Assembly: GCA_027422505.1 (NCBI GenBank)
Contig: JAPQWV010000018.1
Span: forward strand, 10,682,001-10,746,000
DNA length: 64,000 nucleotides
Source of the DNA: Craterostigma plantagineum
Taxonomy: Eukaryota; Streptophyta; Magnoliopsida; Lamiales; Linderniaceae
Reading direction: 5' to 3'
This document shows, one piece after another, positions 32,280 to 43,250 of the stretch. Each line of letters begins with the position of its first letter. The stretch's first letter is position 1. The position numbers and the translations under genes were made by a program. The notes below the pieces were generated by a model, which did not search any database, was not told the origin of the DNA, and worked only from the letters and a program-made list of their open reading frames with translations.

Positions 32280-32880
32280 TTTAGATAAATCTCGAGATGT
32301 ATTCACCATTTTAGATTTCGACAGAAATTTTAGATGGATGTCGAGATGTTTTACTAGGAGGTTTCGAGATTTAACCTAATTAGAACTCGAGATACAATGG
32401 TATAATAACTAGAAAAGACTTCGAGATATATTTTATAAGATATCGACATCATTAAAGTTATCGACATTATTAGGATTTCAATAAGAAAATCTCGAGGTCT
32501 ACAATACAAAGAATTTGAGATGCAATAGTATAATAACTAGCAAAGATGTCGAGCTATGTATTACAAAGTTGTCGAGACATAAACTACAGTAGAAACTCGG
32601 CATTTTCATTCTCAACCAAAAATCTCGATACCTTCTACAATACTATGTTCTCGACGTTGTATAAGACTTCGATATTTATAAGGTCTCGATATTTACAGGT
32701 CTCGACATTCCTAGGGGCTCGACATTTATAGGATGTCGATATGACTTAATGACCTCGACATTGCTTTCCCAACATAAGATTTCGACATTTACCTTTCTAA
32801 AGATCTCGACAAATTCACTAAAGATCTCGACATCTGTAAGATTCGAGATTTGATGGATGCCGACATTTACAAGGAATTTT
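32280..32880. repeat. TCGAGAT/TCGACAT motif-dense zone in the element G LTR
   Basis: Roughly twenty or more copies of CTCGAGAT, TCGACATT, TCGATAT and close variants, irregularly spaced, almost always carrying TCGA. The same zone is in the other LTR at 37,140-37,735. Confidence 0.75.
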
Positions 32881-33429
32881 GATATTTTAGGGTTTATTTA
32901 TTTTTAGGAATTTTATTATTTTTAGGTTTTCATAAAATTTAGGGTTTTGATAATTTTAGTATTCTCAAAATTTATGTGACTTAATAAATATATATTAATA
33001 TGAAAATATTTATTATATTCAGAGGATCGATATATAGGGACCACACCGGACTTTTTATTTGACGCTAACAGGAGGACATGTAGGTGGATCATCCATCTAC
33101 AATACGTAAACACATTTATGTGTTTTCATGTGATTATGTGATTTACGTGCCTTATGTGATTTACGTATTTTACGTGTTCAACGTACGTTTCATGTGAATC
33201 ATGTTTTTATGTGTTATTGCGATTATATGCATGGCACGTGCATTTCACGTCAGGCTAAAAGATGATTTCCATCGTATTGAGACGGTGATGATTCGAGATG
33301 TTGGTACGTGGGGTAGATTGAGAATATTTGTGACCGGTTGGGCTCACAGGATTCCTGGCGGAGACAGACGTGATCGATCTGTCTACTCGGACGTGGTCGG
33401 TTCGAGGTGCACACCGCCAGAAGGGATAC

Positions 33430-33551
33430 GGGTGTTATCACCCATGATATATATGTATATATATATGGATACGGGCGTTATCGCCCATGACTTATGGATA
33501 CGGGTTTAACCACCCATGACATTAGATTCGGGTGTGATCACGTGACCACCC
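33430..33551. repeat. Four tandem short hairpins in the element G 5' LTR
   Basis: GGGTGTTATCACCC (33,430-33,443), GGGCGTTATCGCCC (33,473-33,486), GGGTTTAACCACCC (33,502-33,515) and GGGTG...CCACCC with an internal GTGATCAC palindrome (33,530-33,551). All are preceded by TACGG or TTCGG and the first three are followed by ATGA. The copy in the 3' LTR is at 38,290-38,415. Confidence 0.8.
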
Positions 33552-34024
33552 ACGATATTTATTGCACGCGTGAGCCTAACCTAGGGCCCTGTGTTGTGTG
33601 GAATAGGAATGTGGGAAAAGAAAGAGTGTGCATTATATCATGTTGTGAGATACCGGGATCGGGGTTGAGTGCGCACTTGCATACACGCATTTTATTCACC
33701 TACTGGGCAAATTGCTCAGTGTTTACGTGTTGTAGGTACTGAGTCTGACGCTGATACGCGTCGAGACTGAGGCTGCTGGTGGCGGTGCTTCACGGACTTT
33801 TGAGGGCGGTGCGGTACATGGATGAAGACCTGTGGAGCGGCATTAGCGCTTTTGTTCTTTTGATAATTTGGGGCTTCGGCCCATGTACAGAGATAGCAAT
33901 GTAGACGAATTTTTATATTAGTATATATTATTTTAGGAAAAAGTTTTAATTAGACGGGCCTTCCGTGGCTTACGTTGCGGAAATCAGCCACTAATCTTAA
34001 TTAGAGAAGTAGGGTCCCCACAGG

Positions 34025-34036
34025 TGGTATCAGAGC
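34025..34036 (+). promoter_or_regulatory. Element G primer-binding site (tRNA-iMet)
   Basis: TGGTATCAGAGC, two bases after the 5' LTR. Confidence 0.92.
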
Positions 34037-34184
34037 TTCGGCTTTAGATTCTGAAGACTGTCCATGTACTACCGCTCAAAAGCCTGGAGAACCAGTCTGG
34101 CCTGTAAGTTATGGTGATTGACTATGTGATTATGTTTTATTTAATATATGTGCTTTCTATGAATGATTGTAGAACTAGTTTAAC

Positions 34185-35930
34185 ATGCCGAAGGGACGTC
34201 GGGAGTATGTGGGTAGTTCTAGTCGTAGGGCGGGTTCCGAATCCCCACCGAATGAGGATCGCTCTACTATTCATCAACTGACAGAACTGATCCGACGACA
34301 GTCAGATCAAATTAACGATCTTATTCACCGTCAAAATTCCTCGGAACGTCACTCATCCCCTGGCCAAGAACGTGTAGAAGCTGCCGGGGAAAGGTTCCGA
34401 CGGTTAAACCCCCCTTCGTTCTAGGAGGCAGTCGATCCTACCTTTGCAGAGGATTGGCTCAGAACAATAGAAAATATGTTCCGTGTTAGCCATCTGCCTG
34501 ATATTGAAAAGGTGACGTGTGCCACCTTTATGTTACGTGGGAACGCAGGCTACTGGTGGGATACCATTCAGGTGCTCGAAGATCCCACTATGATGACCTG
34601 GGAGAGGTTCAAAACACTCTTCCGAGGAAAGTATTTCACGGCGCCGGATTGGGCGCAGAAGCTGAACGAATTCATCAATCTGAAGTAAGGAGGGATGTCT
34701 GTAGCAGACTATATCCGTAAGTTCGAGCAGTTGTCTAGGTTTGCGCCACATATCGTGGCCACTGACGAGCTGAAAATAGAACGTTTCTTGAAGGGTCTCA
34801 AACCTGAGATTTTTCGGAGCGTAAGCATGTACGATACGGAAGGGAAAACTTATGCCCGTATCGCTGAACGAGCAATCCTAGCGGAGCAGGCGGAGAGCAG
34901 AGTTACAAAGGCGCAGGATGCTAAGCGGAGAACAGAAGGACAACAAGGAGGAGGGAACCAGAAACGCCAATTTTTCGGCAAGGGACCAAATTATCGCGGG
35001 AATCAACAGGGTCAACAGAATTGGCGACCAAAACCAAATCAGGGACCAGTTAATATTCCAAACCGACCTCCGAATACCACACCACAGTGTCAACAATGCG
35101 GACGCAATCACTTTGGCGTATGTCGTACTCCACAGTGTTTTCGATGCGGAAAGGTTGGACACTATGCCAAGACGTGTCATGTGAATGTGCCTCAAGTCCC
35201 GAATCAACCATTGATTCGACCCCCTCCAGTGCCACCACGAGTTTTTACTCTGACTAATGAGGAGGCCGAAACAAATCCTTCTGTAGTAACGGGTACGTTG
35301 ACTATCTATAATGTGCCCACTTCTGTGTTAATTAACTCTGGGGCCACACATTCGTTCGTGTCGGCCAAGTATGTGGGAAAGGTGGGAATATCTCCTACCT
35401 TATCTGAATGCAATTACATAGTTACTTTACCACACGGTGATCCAACGCGCACTAACCAAGTGCTGGAAGGATGCTCCGTTAATATTGAGGGTAGAGATCT
35501 GAGCGTCGACCTGATTGTGATCCCAATGAACGACTATGATGTTATCTTTGGGATGGATTGGCTTTCAAGATATGGAGCCATCATAGATTGTAACAAGAAG
35601 GTCATAAAATTTCAACTGCCCGAAGACGAGGTGTTCACTTTTTCGGGAAAAACTACTTTGAATCATATTCCACGAATCTCTGCACTGAAGGCTCAACGAC
35701 TATTGAGATCCGGTTATGAGTCTTATCTCATATATGCGGTGAAGGCGGAGGAATTACCTCAGCCAGAACTGAAAGATGTACAGATAGTCAACGAGTATGC
35801 TGATGTATTTCTCAATTATCTCCCGGAATTACCCCTTAATCGAAAAATACGGTTCAGGATACATCTGATTCCAGGGTTTGCCCCTATTTCTAAAACTCCT
35901 TATCGCCTAGAGTGCGCAGCGAAAGCGTAA
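34185..35930 (+). pseudogene. Element G gag-protease with two stops, then deletion
   Basis: One frame from ATG 34,185, broken by TAG at 34,422-34,424 and TAA at 34,686-34,688. Retrotransposon gag domain (WLRTIENMFRV, GNAGYWWDTI, LKGLKPEIF), a basic Q/N-rich linker, the CCHC knuckle CFRCGKVGHYAKTC, then the retropepsin-like protease. The active-site triad reads LINSGATHSF: the catalytic Asp is Asn (AAC), so the protease should be inactive. VIFGMDWLSRYGAIIDC is intact. After DVFLNYLPELPLNRKI and an ISKTPYR segment, where RT should begin, the sequence jumps to the terminal 3' region and stops at 35,930. Confidence 0.9.
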
Positions 35931-36041
35931 TGAGAATAGAAATAAGTACACCTAGAGGGTATGGGGACTACACGAATAAAGGCTAGTCGTAGAACCGAAC
36001 GTGAGTCCTCCACCACTGAATTTCGGGGACGAAATTCTTTT

Positions 36042-36053
36042 AAGGGGGGAGGA
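36042..36053 (+). promoter_or_regulatory. Element G polypurine tract
   Basis: AAGGGGGGAGGA directly before the 3' LTR (TGTAATATCC). Confidence 0.9.
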
Positions 36054-38883
36054 TGTAATATCCCTAAATTTTAAAGCGGGATTACGACAGAAAAATTCAA
36101 GTTAATTAGCGGAGGAAATAATAGGAATAAAATTCCTAGTAAATATTTATGAGAGAAAATTTGGACGAAACTAAAGTAATAAAATATTCCCGGGAAATAT
36201 TCGAACAGGCCCAAATGATTTAGAATAATCTCTTGTAAGGTTTATAATTTTGTGGTAATGGAGAATATTAATAGGAGTTATTATGGGGAATTCGAATTAC
36301 ATAATAATAAAACTAATAGGAGTAAAATAAATTCTTATAATGAATTGGGCTAAATCTAGTTTTGAACTTAAGCCCAAATGTTAAAGATAAACTTTGATAA
36401 AGATGTTACTTAGGACTTGGGGAAATATCACGTCGCCACCTAGTCACATCTCACGAAATTCCAAGTAAGAATATTCATGTATATCAAAAACAATCGTTAA
36501 TCGAAAACCTTGAAGTGAATAAGAGTAGAACACGAAAGAGACTAGAAGGGAAAGGGAGTTCAACAAGCTTGGAAGGCTTAAAAAAAATTAAAGGTATTCT
36601 GAACTCTTTATAATTGATATGTTTAAGATATGTTCAATAAATTATATATGTCTTATGTGAGGTTGTGATAATTCTAGGGAACTTGAGATTTGCCATAAGT
36701 GTTTGGGTAATGATAACCTGGGTGATTCTGAAACAAAAGTGTTCTTGAGAACTATCGAATTTTAGAAACTAGGGTGTAAGATTATATTATCGGGAGTTAA
36801 CATAGTTTTGAAGATTAAGGTGTTGGTAAGTGAGTTCTCTGCTATAACACGTAAATAACTTTATATCTGATACTCTTGCGTGTGGTATATAATCTTGCCA
36901 AGTCTTGTGTGCTTGCATGAAGTTTCGAGGGGTATGTTATGAATCTAAACGTTTTGGACTTAAATTGTTATATATGCCTGCTTAAGGAAGTTGAATATGT
37001 TAAGAAATTTTTGGCATCAGAACACACATGTACTTTTGGGGTAGAATATTAGGTTTAGTACTGGAATAATTTAGAGGTTGCTAAGGGGTTCGTATAGGAG
37101 AGTGTTTTATGGGTGTTTTAGGGTTTCTGGGAGAATCATGAATTTTAGATAAATCTCGAGATGTATTCACCATTTTAGATTTCAACAGATATTTTAGATG
37201 GATGTCGAGATGTTTTACTAGGAGGTTTCGAGATTTAACCTAATTAGAACTCGAGATACAATGGTATAATAACTAGAAAAGACTTCGAGATATATTTTAT
37301 AAGATATCGACATCATTAAAGTTATCGACATTATTAGGATTTCAATAAAAAAATCTCGAGGTCTACAATACAAAGAATTTGAGATGCAATAGTATAATAA
37401 CTAGCAAAGATGTCGAGCTATGTATTACAAAGATGTCGAGACATAAACTGAAGTAGGAACTCGACATTTTCATTCTCAACCAAAAATCTCGATACCTTCT
37501 ACAATACTATGTTCTCGACATTGTATAAGACTTCGATATTTATAAGGTCTCGATATTTACAGGTCTCGACGTTCCTAGGGGCTCTTTATAGGATGTCGAT
37601 ATGACTTAATGACCTCGACATTGCTTTCCCAACATAAGATTTCGACATTTACCTTTCTAAAGATCTCGACAAATTCACTAAAGATCTCGACATCTGTAAG
37701 ATTCGAGATTTGATGGATGCCGACATTTACAAGGAATTTTGATATTTTAGGGTTTATTTATTTTTAGGAATTTTATTATTTTTAGGTTTTCATAAATTTT
37801 AGGGTTTTGATAATTTTAGTATTCTCAAAATTTCTGTGACTTAATAAATATATATTAATATGAAAATATTTATTATATTCAGAGGATCGATATATAGGGA
37901 CCACACCGGACTTTTTATTTGACACTAACAGGAGGACAGGTAGGTGGATCATCCATCTACAATACGTAAACACATTTATGTGTTTTCATGTGATTATGTG
38001 ATTTACGTGCCTTATGTGATTTACGTATTTTACGTGTTCTACGTACGTTTCATGTGAATCATGTTTTTATGTGTTATTGCGATTATATGCATAGCACGTG
38101 CATTTCACGTCAGGCTAAAAGATGATTTCCATCGTATTGAGACGGTGATGATTCGAGATGTTGGTACGTGAGGTAGATTGAGAATATTTGTGACCGGTTG
38201 GGCTCACAGGATTCCTGGCGGAGACAGACGTGATCGATCTGTCTACTCGGACGTGGTCGGTTCGAGGTGCACACCGCCAGAAGGGATACGGGTGTTATCA
38301 CCCATGATATATATATATATATATATATATGGATACGGGCGTTATCGCCCATGACTTATGGATACGGGTTTAACCACCCATGACATTAGATTCGGGTGTG
38401 ATCACGTGACCACCCACGATATTTATTGCGCGCGTGAGCCTAACCTAGGGCCCTGTGTTTTGTGGAATAGGAATGTGGGAAAAGAAAGAGTGTGCATTAT
38501 ATCATGTTGTGAGATACCGGGATCGGGGTTGAGTGCACACTTGCATACACGCATTTTATTCACCTACTGGGCAAATTGCTCAGTGTTTACGTGTTGTAGG
38601 TACTGAGTCTGACGCTGATACGCGTCGAGACTGAGGCGGCTGATGGCGGTGCTTCACGGACTTTTGAGGGCGGTGCGGTACATGGATGAAGACCTGTGGA
38701 GCGGCATTAGCGCTTTTTGTTCTTAATTTTGGGTCTTCGGCCCATGTACAGAGATAGCAATGTAGACGAATTTTTATATTAGTATATATTATTTTAGGAA
38801 AAAATTTTAATTAGACGGGCCTTCCGCGGTTTACGTTGCGGAAATCCGCCACTAATCTTAATTAGAGAAGTAGGGTCGCCACA
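36054..38883 (+). repeat. Element G 3' LTR
   Basis: 2,830 bp, near-identical to 31,189-34,022. A (TA)n run at about 38,307-38,330 is longer than in the 5' LTR, and a few small indels are visible. Confidence 0.93.
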
Positions 38884-38888
38884 TGGAC
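38884..38888. other. Target-site duplication of element G, right copy
   Basis: TGGAC, identical to 31,184-31,188. Confidence 0.9.
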
Positions 38889-40135
38889 TCACCATTCACT
38901 ATCCTATGCTGGGCGAGTCCAACTGATTAAATTCGTGCTCCTGGGGCTTCATACTTATTGGGCTGGGGTTTTCATGCTTCCCAAAGGAGTCATCAAGGAG
39001 ATCGAATCACGATTCAGGGCGTTTCTCTGGAGAGGATCCACTGCTAAAGTGGCCTGGGCAGACATTTGCTTACCTGTGGAGGAAGGTGGCCTTGGAATCA
39101 GATCTATCGAGACGGACAACAAAGCTTTAATGATGCGTCTTCTTTGGAGCCTGCTTAGTGGAGAAGAAGCGTCCATCTGGGCAACTTGGATCCGAAGCAC
39201 AAGATTGCATAATACCTCCTTATGGTCTATAAGACCCAATGCTCGGACTTCTTGGAGTTGGAGGAAGCTGCTTAAACTACGACACCTAATCCGGCCTCTC
39301 CTTGACTTCCACATAGGGAATGGGGAGAACACGTTTCTTTGGACTGACCCATGGCTCCTTACGAACCCGTTGGTCGACAGTTCCCCTATGAGCCCATGGT
39401 AATGGGGCTACCAATCGACTCGAGGCTCAGTGTTGTCATCAACGATGAGGGTTGGAATTGGCCTGGTCTAACTACTGTTGAATATATTGAATTTGCTCCT
39501 TTACTTCCACAGGTTCACCCGGCGGAGAGGGATGGAGTTCGTTGGACGGCCACGGTAGATGGACAGTTCACGACTATGTCGGCGAGGGATAGCTTGAGAC
39601 TGCGAAGACCTATTGTCCATTGGCGCAATCTATTTGGTGGGCCACTGGCTATTCCGAAGCACGAGTTTATACTCTGGATGGAGATTCGAGATAAACTGGC
39701 TACTCGCGATAAGGCTTGGGTGGCGGCGGCCGCGGGGACACCGTTATGTCTATTGTGTGACGACCAACTGGAGGAAACGACTAGACACTTATTTTTTGAG
39801 TGTAGCTTCACTAGACATTGCTTTTCTATCATGCGTGGCAGGGTTAGGTTTAGCTGGCCGAGAAGGGACTGGTTCGAGGGGATTCACTGGGCTGCTCATC
39901 GCTGGAAAGGGCGACATCTCGCTTGGTTGGGACCTCGACATGTCATCGCCTCGCTTGTCTATCTCCTTTGGACGAAGCAAAACAGGAGATGGCATGATGG
40001 ACGACGACGCACCCCGGAGCAAATTACTGCTGAGATTGAAACCCTACTCTCCTTATCTACTATAAAGACCAAGTATCAACTCCAAGCTAGGGCCCTTCGC
40101 CGCGTGTGGCGCATCTCCTGGCAGGTCACTAGCGG
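38889..40135 (+). pseudogene. LINE ORF2 C-terminal part with zf-RVT
   Basis: Continues the RT frame after element G (YAGRVQLIKFVLLG, FLWRGSTAKVAWADICLP, GGLGIRS). The frame shifts between about 39,350 and 39,400; the second frame holds the zf-RVT zinc-binding domain, with C-x2-C (CLLC near 39,745) and H-x4-C (HLFFEC near 39,790). The end is KYQLQARALRRVWRISW. In the inverted fragment the next codon is TAG; here it is CAG, so the frame reads on for ~150 codons into the 3' UTR, which is probably not native. Confidence 0.85.
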
Positions 40136-40809
40136 GATGGATGACACCGGATGTCTCGGCTGGGATGGACCATCGCCTCCAACTTTGAAAGGGAGCATAG
40201 CTAACTTTCCTCCTTTCGTCTGTCCTCCTCACCTGTTTCCCTTGGGTTTACCCCCCCCCCCCTTTTTTCTCTGTTTCGGTGATGTAGGGTTGGCTGTTTT
40301 GGGTTGCTATTCTCTGGATTGTCGATGTGACTGCTGCGGTCGTGGTGCAGTGGCCCGGGCCTTACGGCGTTTCCCCCCTCCCGTTGGAAAACTGGGGTCG
40401 GCGCTTATGCGCCCCCTTTCCGACCAGCCTGGCATGTGCAATGCTTTGCAATATTCTTGCAAAGTTATGCCCCTCCTCTTTCGCCGTGCCAACCCCAGGC
40501 GTGTTGGCTTCTTGAGTGCTTCGGCGCTGTTCATAGCACCTGGCTTGGTTTCCCTGCTGACACTGCATCTAGTGTCAGGAACCGGTTGATGGTTATGGTT
40601 TTTGGGCAACTACTTTGCCTTTGTTTGGATTGTATTTTGCTTGGTTGGCTTTGGTCTCTTATGCTGGGACCTGTAGGTTGTCTGGGTTGCCTTGTCTAGG
40701 TGCTTTCTGGTCGGATGTCTCGTTACCGTTTGGTGCGTCATGAGCGATATCATGCACGCTGTTTTGTACCCCTGTTTTCCTTGTTTTTAGTGACACTTTC
40801 CAAAAAAAA
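40136..40809 (+). other. LINE 3' UTR and poly-A tail
   Basis: Non-coding. Contains a C12 run (40,251-40,262), a perfect 8-bp stem CTGACACT-GCATCT-AGTGTCAG at 40,557-40,578, and the A8 tail at 40,802-40,809. Very similar to the inverse of 24,368-25,050. Confidence 0.8.
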
Positions 40810-40810
40810 G

Positions 40811-41783
40811 ATCTTCTTCCTTTTCTTTGTCATTCTCCTTTTCTCCGGCATTTTTTGTCTTTTTGTCTTTTTCATCCTTTTATCTCTTGTAAATATTCTG
40901 CACTTGCTCAAGCTGAAGCTCCGCTTCTCTATGAGGCTGAGAGATTATCTAAGGCAAAGTTCTTCTTGTTGGTTCTCGGGCCGATACCGTGCTCCTTTTC
41001 TCTTAATACCTAGCGAGTTTCAGAGATTATCGATTTGAAGAAGTTCACAGTTATGGAATTTGAACTCAAGGTGGTGCTCCTCTTCTCGTTGTCTCGATAT
41101 AAGACCGGATTATCGTTGGAGAAGTTCACTTTTTGGTGCTCCTGTTTCCAGCCGTTCTGATGAGTGTACGAGATTATCGCTGGAGAAGTTCACAGCGAGA
41201 TCCATGCCCCCTTCTAAATGATTTGAGATTGTGATAGTTCGAGAGGAAGGTTCTTTTGGTCTGCTTTTTGTGCGTTGAGCATTCCTCGTGTGCGACCTTC
41301 TTTTGTCATCTTTTTCTTTTTTGTCTTCGGTTTTCTCCCCCTCCTTTTATCGAACCGAAAGTTTAGATAGTCGGTTGAAGGCTCAAAGGGTTTTCAAATG
41401 AAGAAAAGGATTTTGGAGAAGGCCCAAAATGGATGACTAAAGGCTAAGTTAAAGGATTGGAAATTACATATTTGGCTGAGTGAGGAATATCCTAAGGGCC
41501 CTAATCATGTTCCTGACGTTCTAACACAAGGCGATTTTGAGGCCAAGAATCACTAGTTAAGACAATCCATGATTGTGTGACTCGCTCAAGAATAGATCCG
41601 TCGAAAGAAATAAAAAGGCTAGAATCCTCACTAATATAAAGTGGCTTTGTGTCTAGTGGAGTCTACGAAAGAACTTTTAGACACAAGAATGCGACTTACA
41701 CTCACAAAATTAAGCAATTAATCAATCGCATGTCAGGGAAATTCATACGTGACTTAGATCGAGTATCCTAAAGATATCGTCAT
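40811..41783 (-). repeat. Probable 3' LTR of copia element C/D
   Basis: Homologous to the split LTR of element B. Four GATTATC...GAAGTT units start at 40,943, 41,025, 41,108 and 41,172, the same spacing pattern as in B. The right end is put at ...ATCGTCA because TTCCCCTAAT follows, a PPT on the minus strand. The left end is lost at the LINE tail. It holds the uninterrupted form of A's target (40,906-40,940). Confidence 0.6.
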
Positions 41784-41933
41784 TCCCCTAATATTATACC
41801 TATATGTATAATTCTTTTTTATGTTTGTAATTTTATTAATATAAAGTATTTCAGGCGAGATTTAGTATTTAAGTATAAAAAACACAAAGCATAGAGCACG
41901 TAAAACACATAGGAGCACAGATTACAAAAGATT

Positions 41934-43250
41934 CAACATGCCTAATTTTCCGACAAGGAATTGGAACCGTTTTTCAAAGCCTTGGTGAAAATATCAGCTA
42001 GTTGATATTCCGTGTTTACAAAGTACATGTCAATCGTTCTTTTTCTACGTTATCTTTTATAAAATGATATCTAATATCTATGTGTTTTGTTCGTGAATGG
42101 TGAACAGGATTACACGTAATCGCAATGGCACTTTGGCTATCCCTAATAGATATATTAAATTGTACCTATAATCGCGACTGAGTCCGCATCCACAGCATTG
42201 CGAGCAACAGCTGGCAGCCGCGACGTATTCAGCCTCGGCCGTTGACGTTGAAACGCAATTCTGCTTCTTTGATGACCAGCAAACGAGCTTTTCGTCTAGA
42301 AATTGAGCGCCATCGGATGTGCTTTTCCTTTCCATTCGGCAACCTGCACAATCAGTGTCAGTATAGCCAATTAATTTGAAATTAGTGCCTTTAGGGTACC
42401 ACAAACCTAAGGTCGCGGTGTGCTTTAGGTAGCGAAGAATCCGCTTGATCGCAAGCACATGAGATTCTTGGGGACAGCTTGGACTGGGCACAGAGGCAAG
42501 TGGCAAACATGATATCCGGCCGGCTTGAGGTAAGATAGAGAAGAGAACCGATTATGCTGCGATAAAGAGTGATGTCGACCGCTTTTCCAATGGGATTGGC
42601 ATCCAATCTGCAGCTTGTTGACATAGGAGTGCTGAGTGGCTTGCTCTGATCTTGATGAAACTTCTTCAGAATGTCCTTAATGTATTTGGTCTGACTTATG
42701 AAGATGCCATGTTCGAGCTGCCTTACTTGGAGTCCCAAAAAGAATTGCATCTCTCCCATGTTACTCATTTCGAATTTGTTCTTCATCAAATCTCCAAATC
42801 TCTTGCATAGCCGTGGATTTGTTGATCCAAAGATGATGTCGTCTACATAAACTTGGACGACCATCATGTCCATGCCTTGCCATTTTATGAAGAGGGTCGT
42901 GTCGATTGTCCCTCGGATGAACCCAGATGTTACGAGAAAATCTCTCAGGATATCATACCAAGTGCGAGGAGCGTGTTTTATTCCGTAGAGAGCTTTATCC
43001 AATCGATAGACGTGATAGCGACATAGACTTCCTCCTTTAACACGCCATTGAGGAAGGCGGTCTTAACATCCATTTGATAGACTTTGAAGTCTTTGTGAGC
43101 CGCATAAGTCAAGAAAAGGCGGATGGCTTCGATTCGGGCAACATGAGCATAAATCTCGTCGTAGTCAATGCCTTCCTGTTGATTGTATCCCTTCACAACC
43201 AGCCTTTCTTTGTTCCGGATCACTTCTCCAATTTAGTCGTTCTTGTTTTT
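41934..43250 (-). pseudogene. Element C reverse transcriptase-RNase H
   Basis: RT start in 43,223-42,978 ([23 protein letters not shown]). It shifts into 43,002-42,391 with [19 protein letters not shown] and SRPDIMFATCL. RNase H is in 42,506-42,078 (GYTDTDCAGC, TAEAEYVAAASCC) and its degraded end reaches about 41,934. Between YVAITS and LDKALYG a piece is missing near 43,010 relative to element B. Confidence 0.85.

Larger units (their letters stand above)
31189..34022 (+). repeat. Element G 5' LTR
   Basis: Starts TGTAATATCCC and ends CCCCACA. Differs from the 3' LTR at a low rate (by eye 1-2 per 100 in the parts I compared). Contains a TCGA-word zone (32,280-32,880), an ACGTG-rich stretch (33,115-33,255) and four tandem hairpins (33,430-33,551). 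Confidence 0.93.
31189..38883 (+). mobile_element. Element G: Ty3/gypsy (Tekay/Del-like) retrotransposon, internally deleted
   Basis: Two LTRs of ~2.83 kb flank an internal region of only 2,031 bp: PBS, gag, protease, the first ~45 residues before RT, and PPT. RT, RNase H and integrase are gone. The TGGAC duplication shows it inserted in LINE ORF2. The lineage call rests on the gag/protease motifs (CCHC knuckle, VIFGMDWLS) and long LTRs. It could only have moved in this form with proteins from another element. Confidence 0.92.
25241..40809 (+). mobile_element. L1-type LINE, plus strand, with nested insertions
   Basis: Has ORF1 (DUF4283 and a zinc knuckle), ORF2 (AP endonuclease, RT, zf-RVT), a 3' UTR and an A8 tail at 40,802-40,809. 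It is interrupted after the first ~11 codons of ORF2 by a probable solo LTR and inside the RT region by gypsy element G. The 5' end is placed near 25,241, where homology of the minus-strand fragment stops and an ATG for MDPASKK appears at 25,263. Stops and shifts make it dead. Confidence 0.85.

Noticed and set aside
33201..33509. 102-aa frame as a host gene
   Set aside because: It lies within the gypsy LTR, across the hairpin array, and is not kept open in the other LTR.
33428..33551. Tandem short hairpins as a CRISPR array
   Set aside because: Units are 14-22 bp, imperfect and inside a plant LTR present in two copies; no constant repeat with unique spacers.
40136..40589. C-terminal extension of LINE ORF2 into the 3' UTR as a new domain
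   Set aside because: The inverted copy and the scrap at 16,698 both stop right after the ISW/VAW ending; here the stop codon appears to be mutated (TAG versus CAG).
24368..40809. Single LINE insertion with 5' inversion by twin priming
   Set aside because: Both arms have complete 3' ends with A tails, which twin priming does not make.
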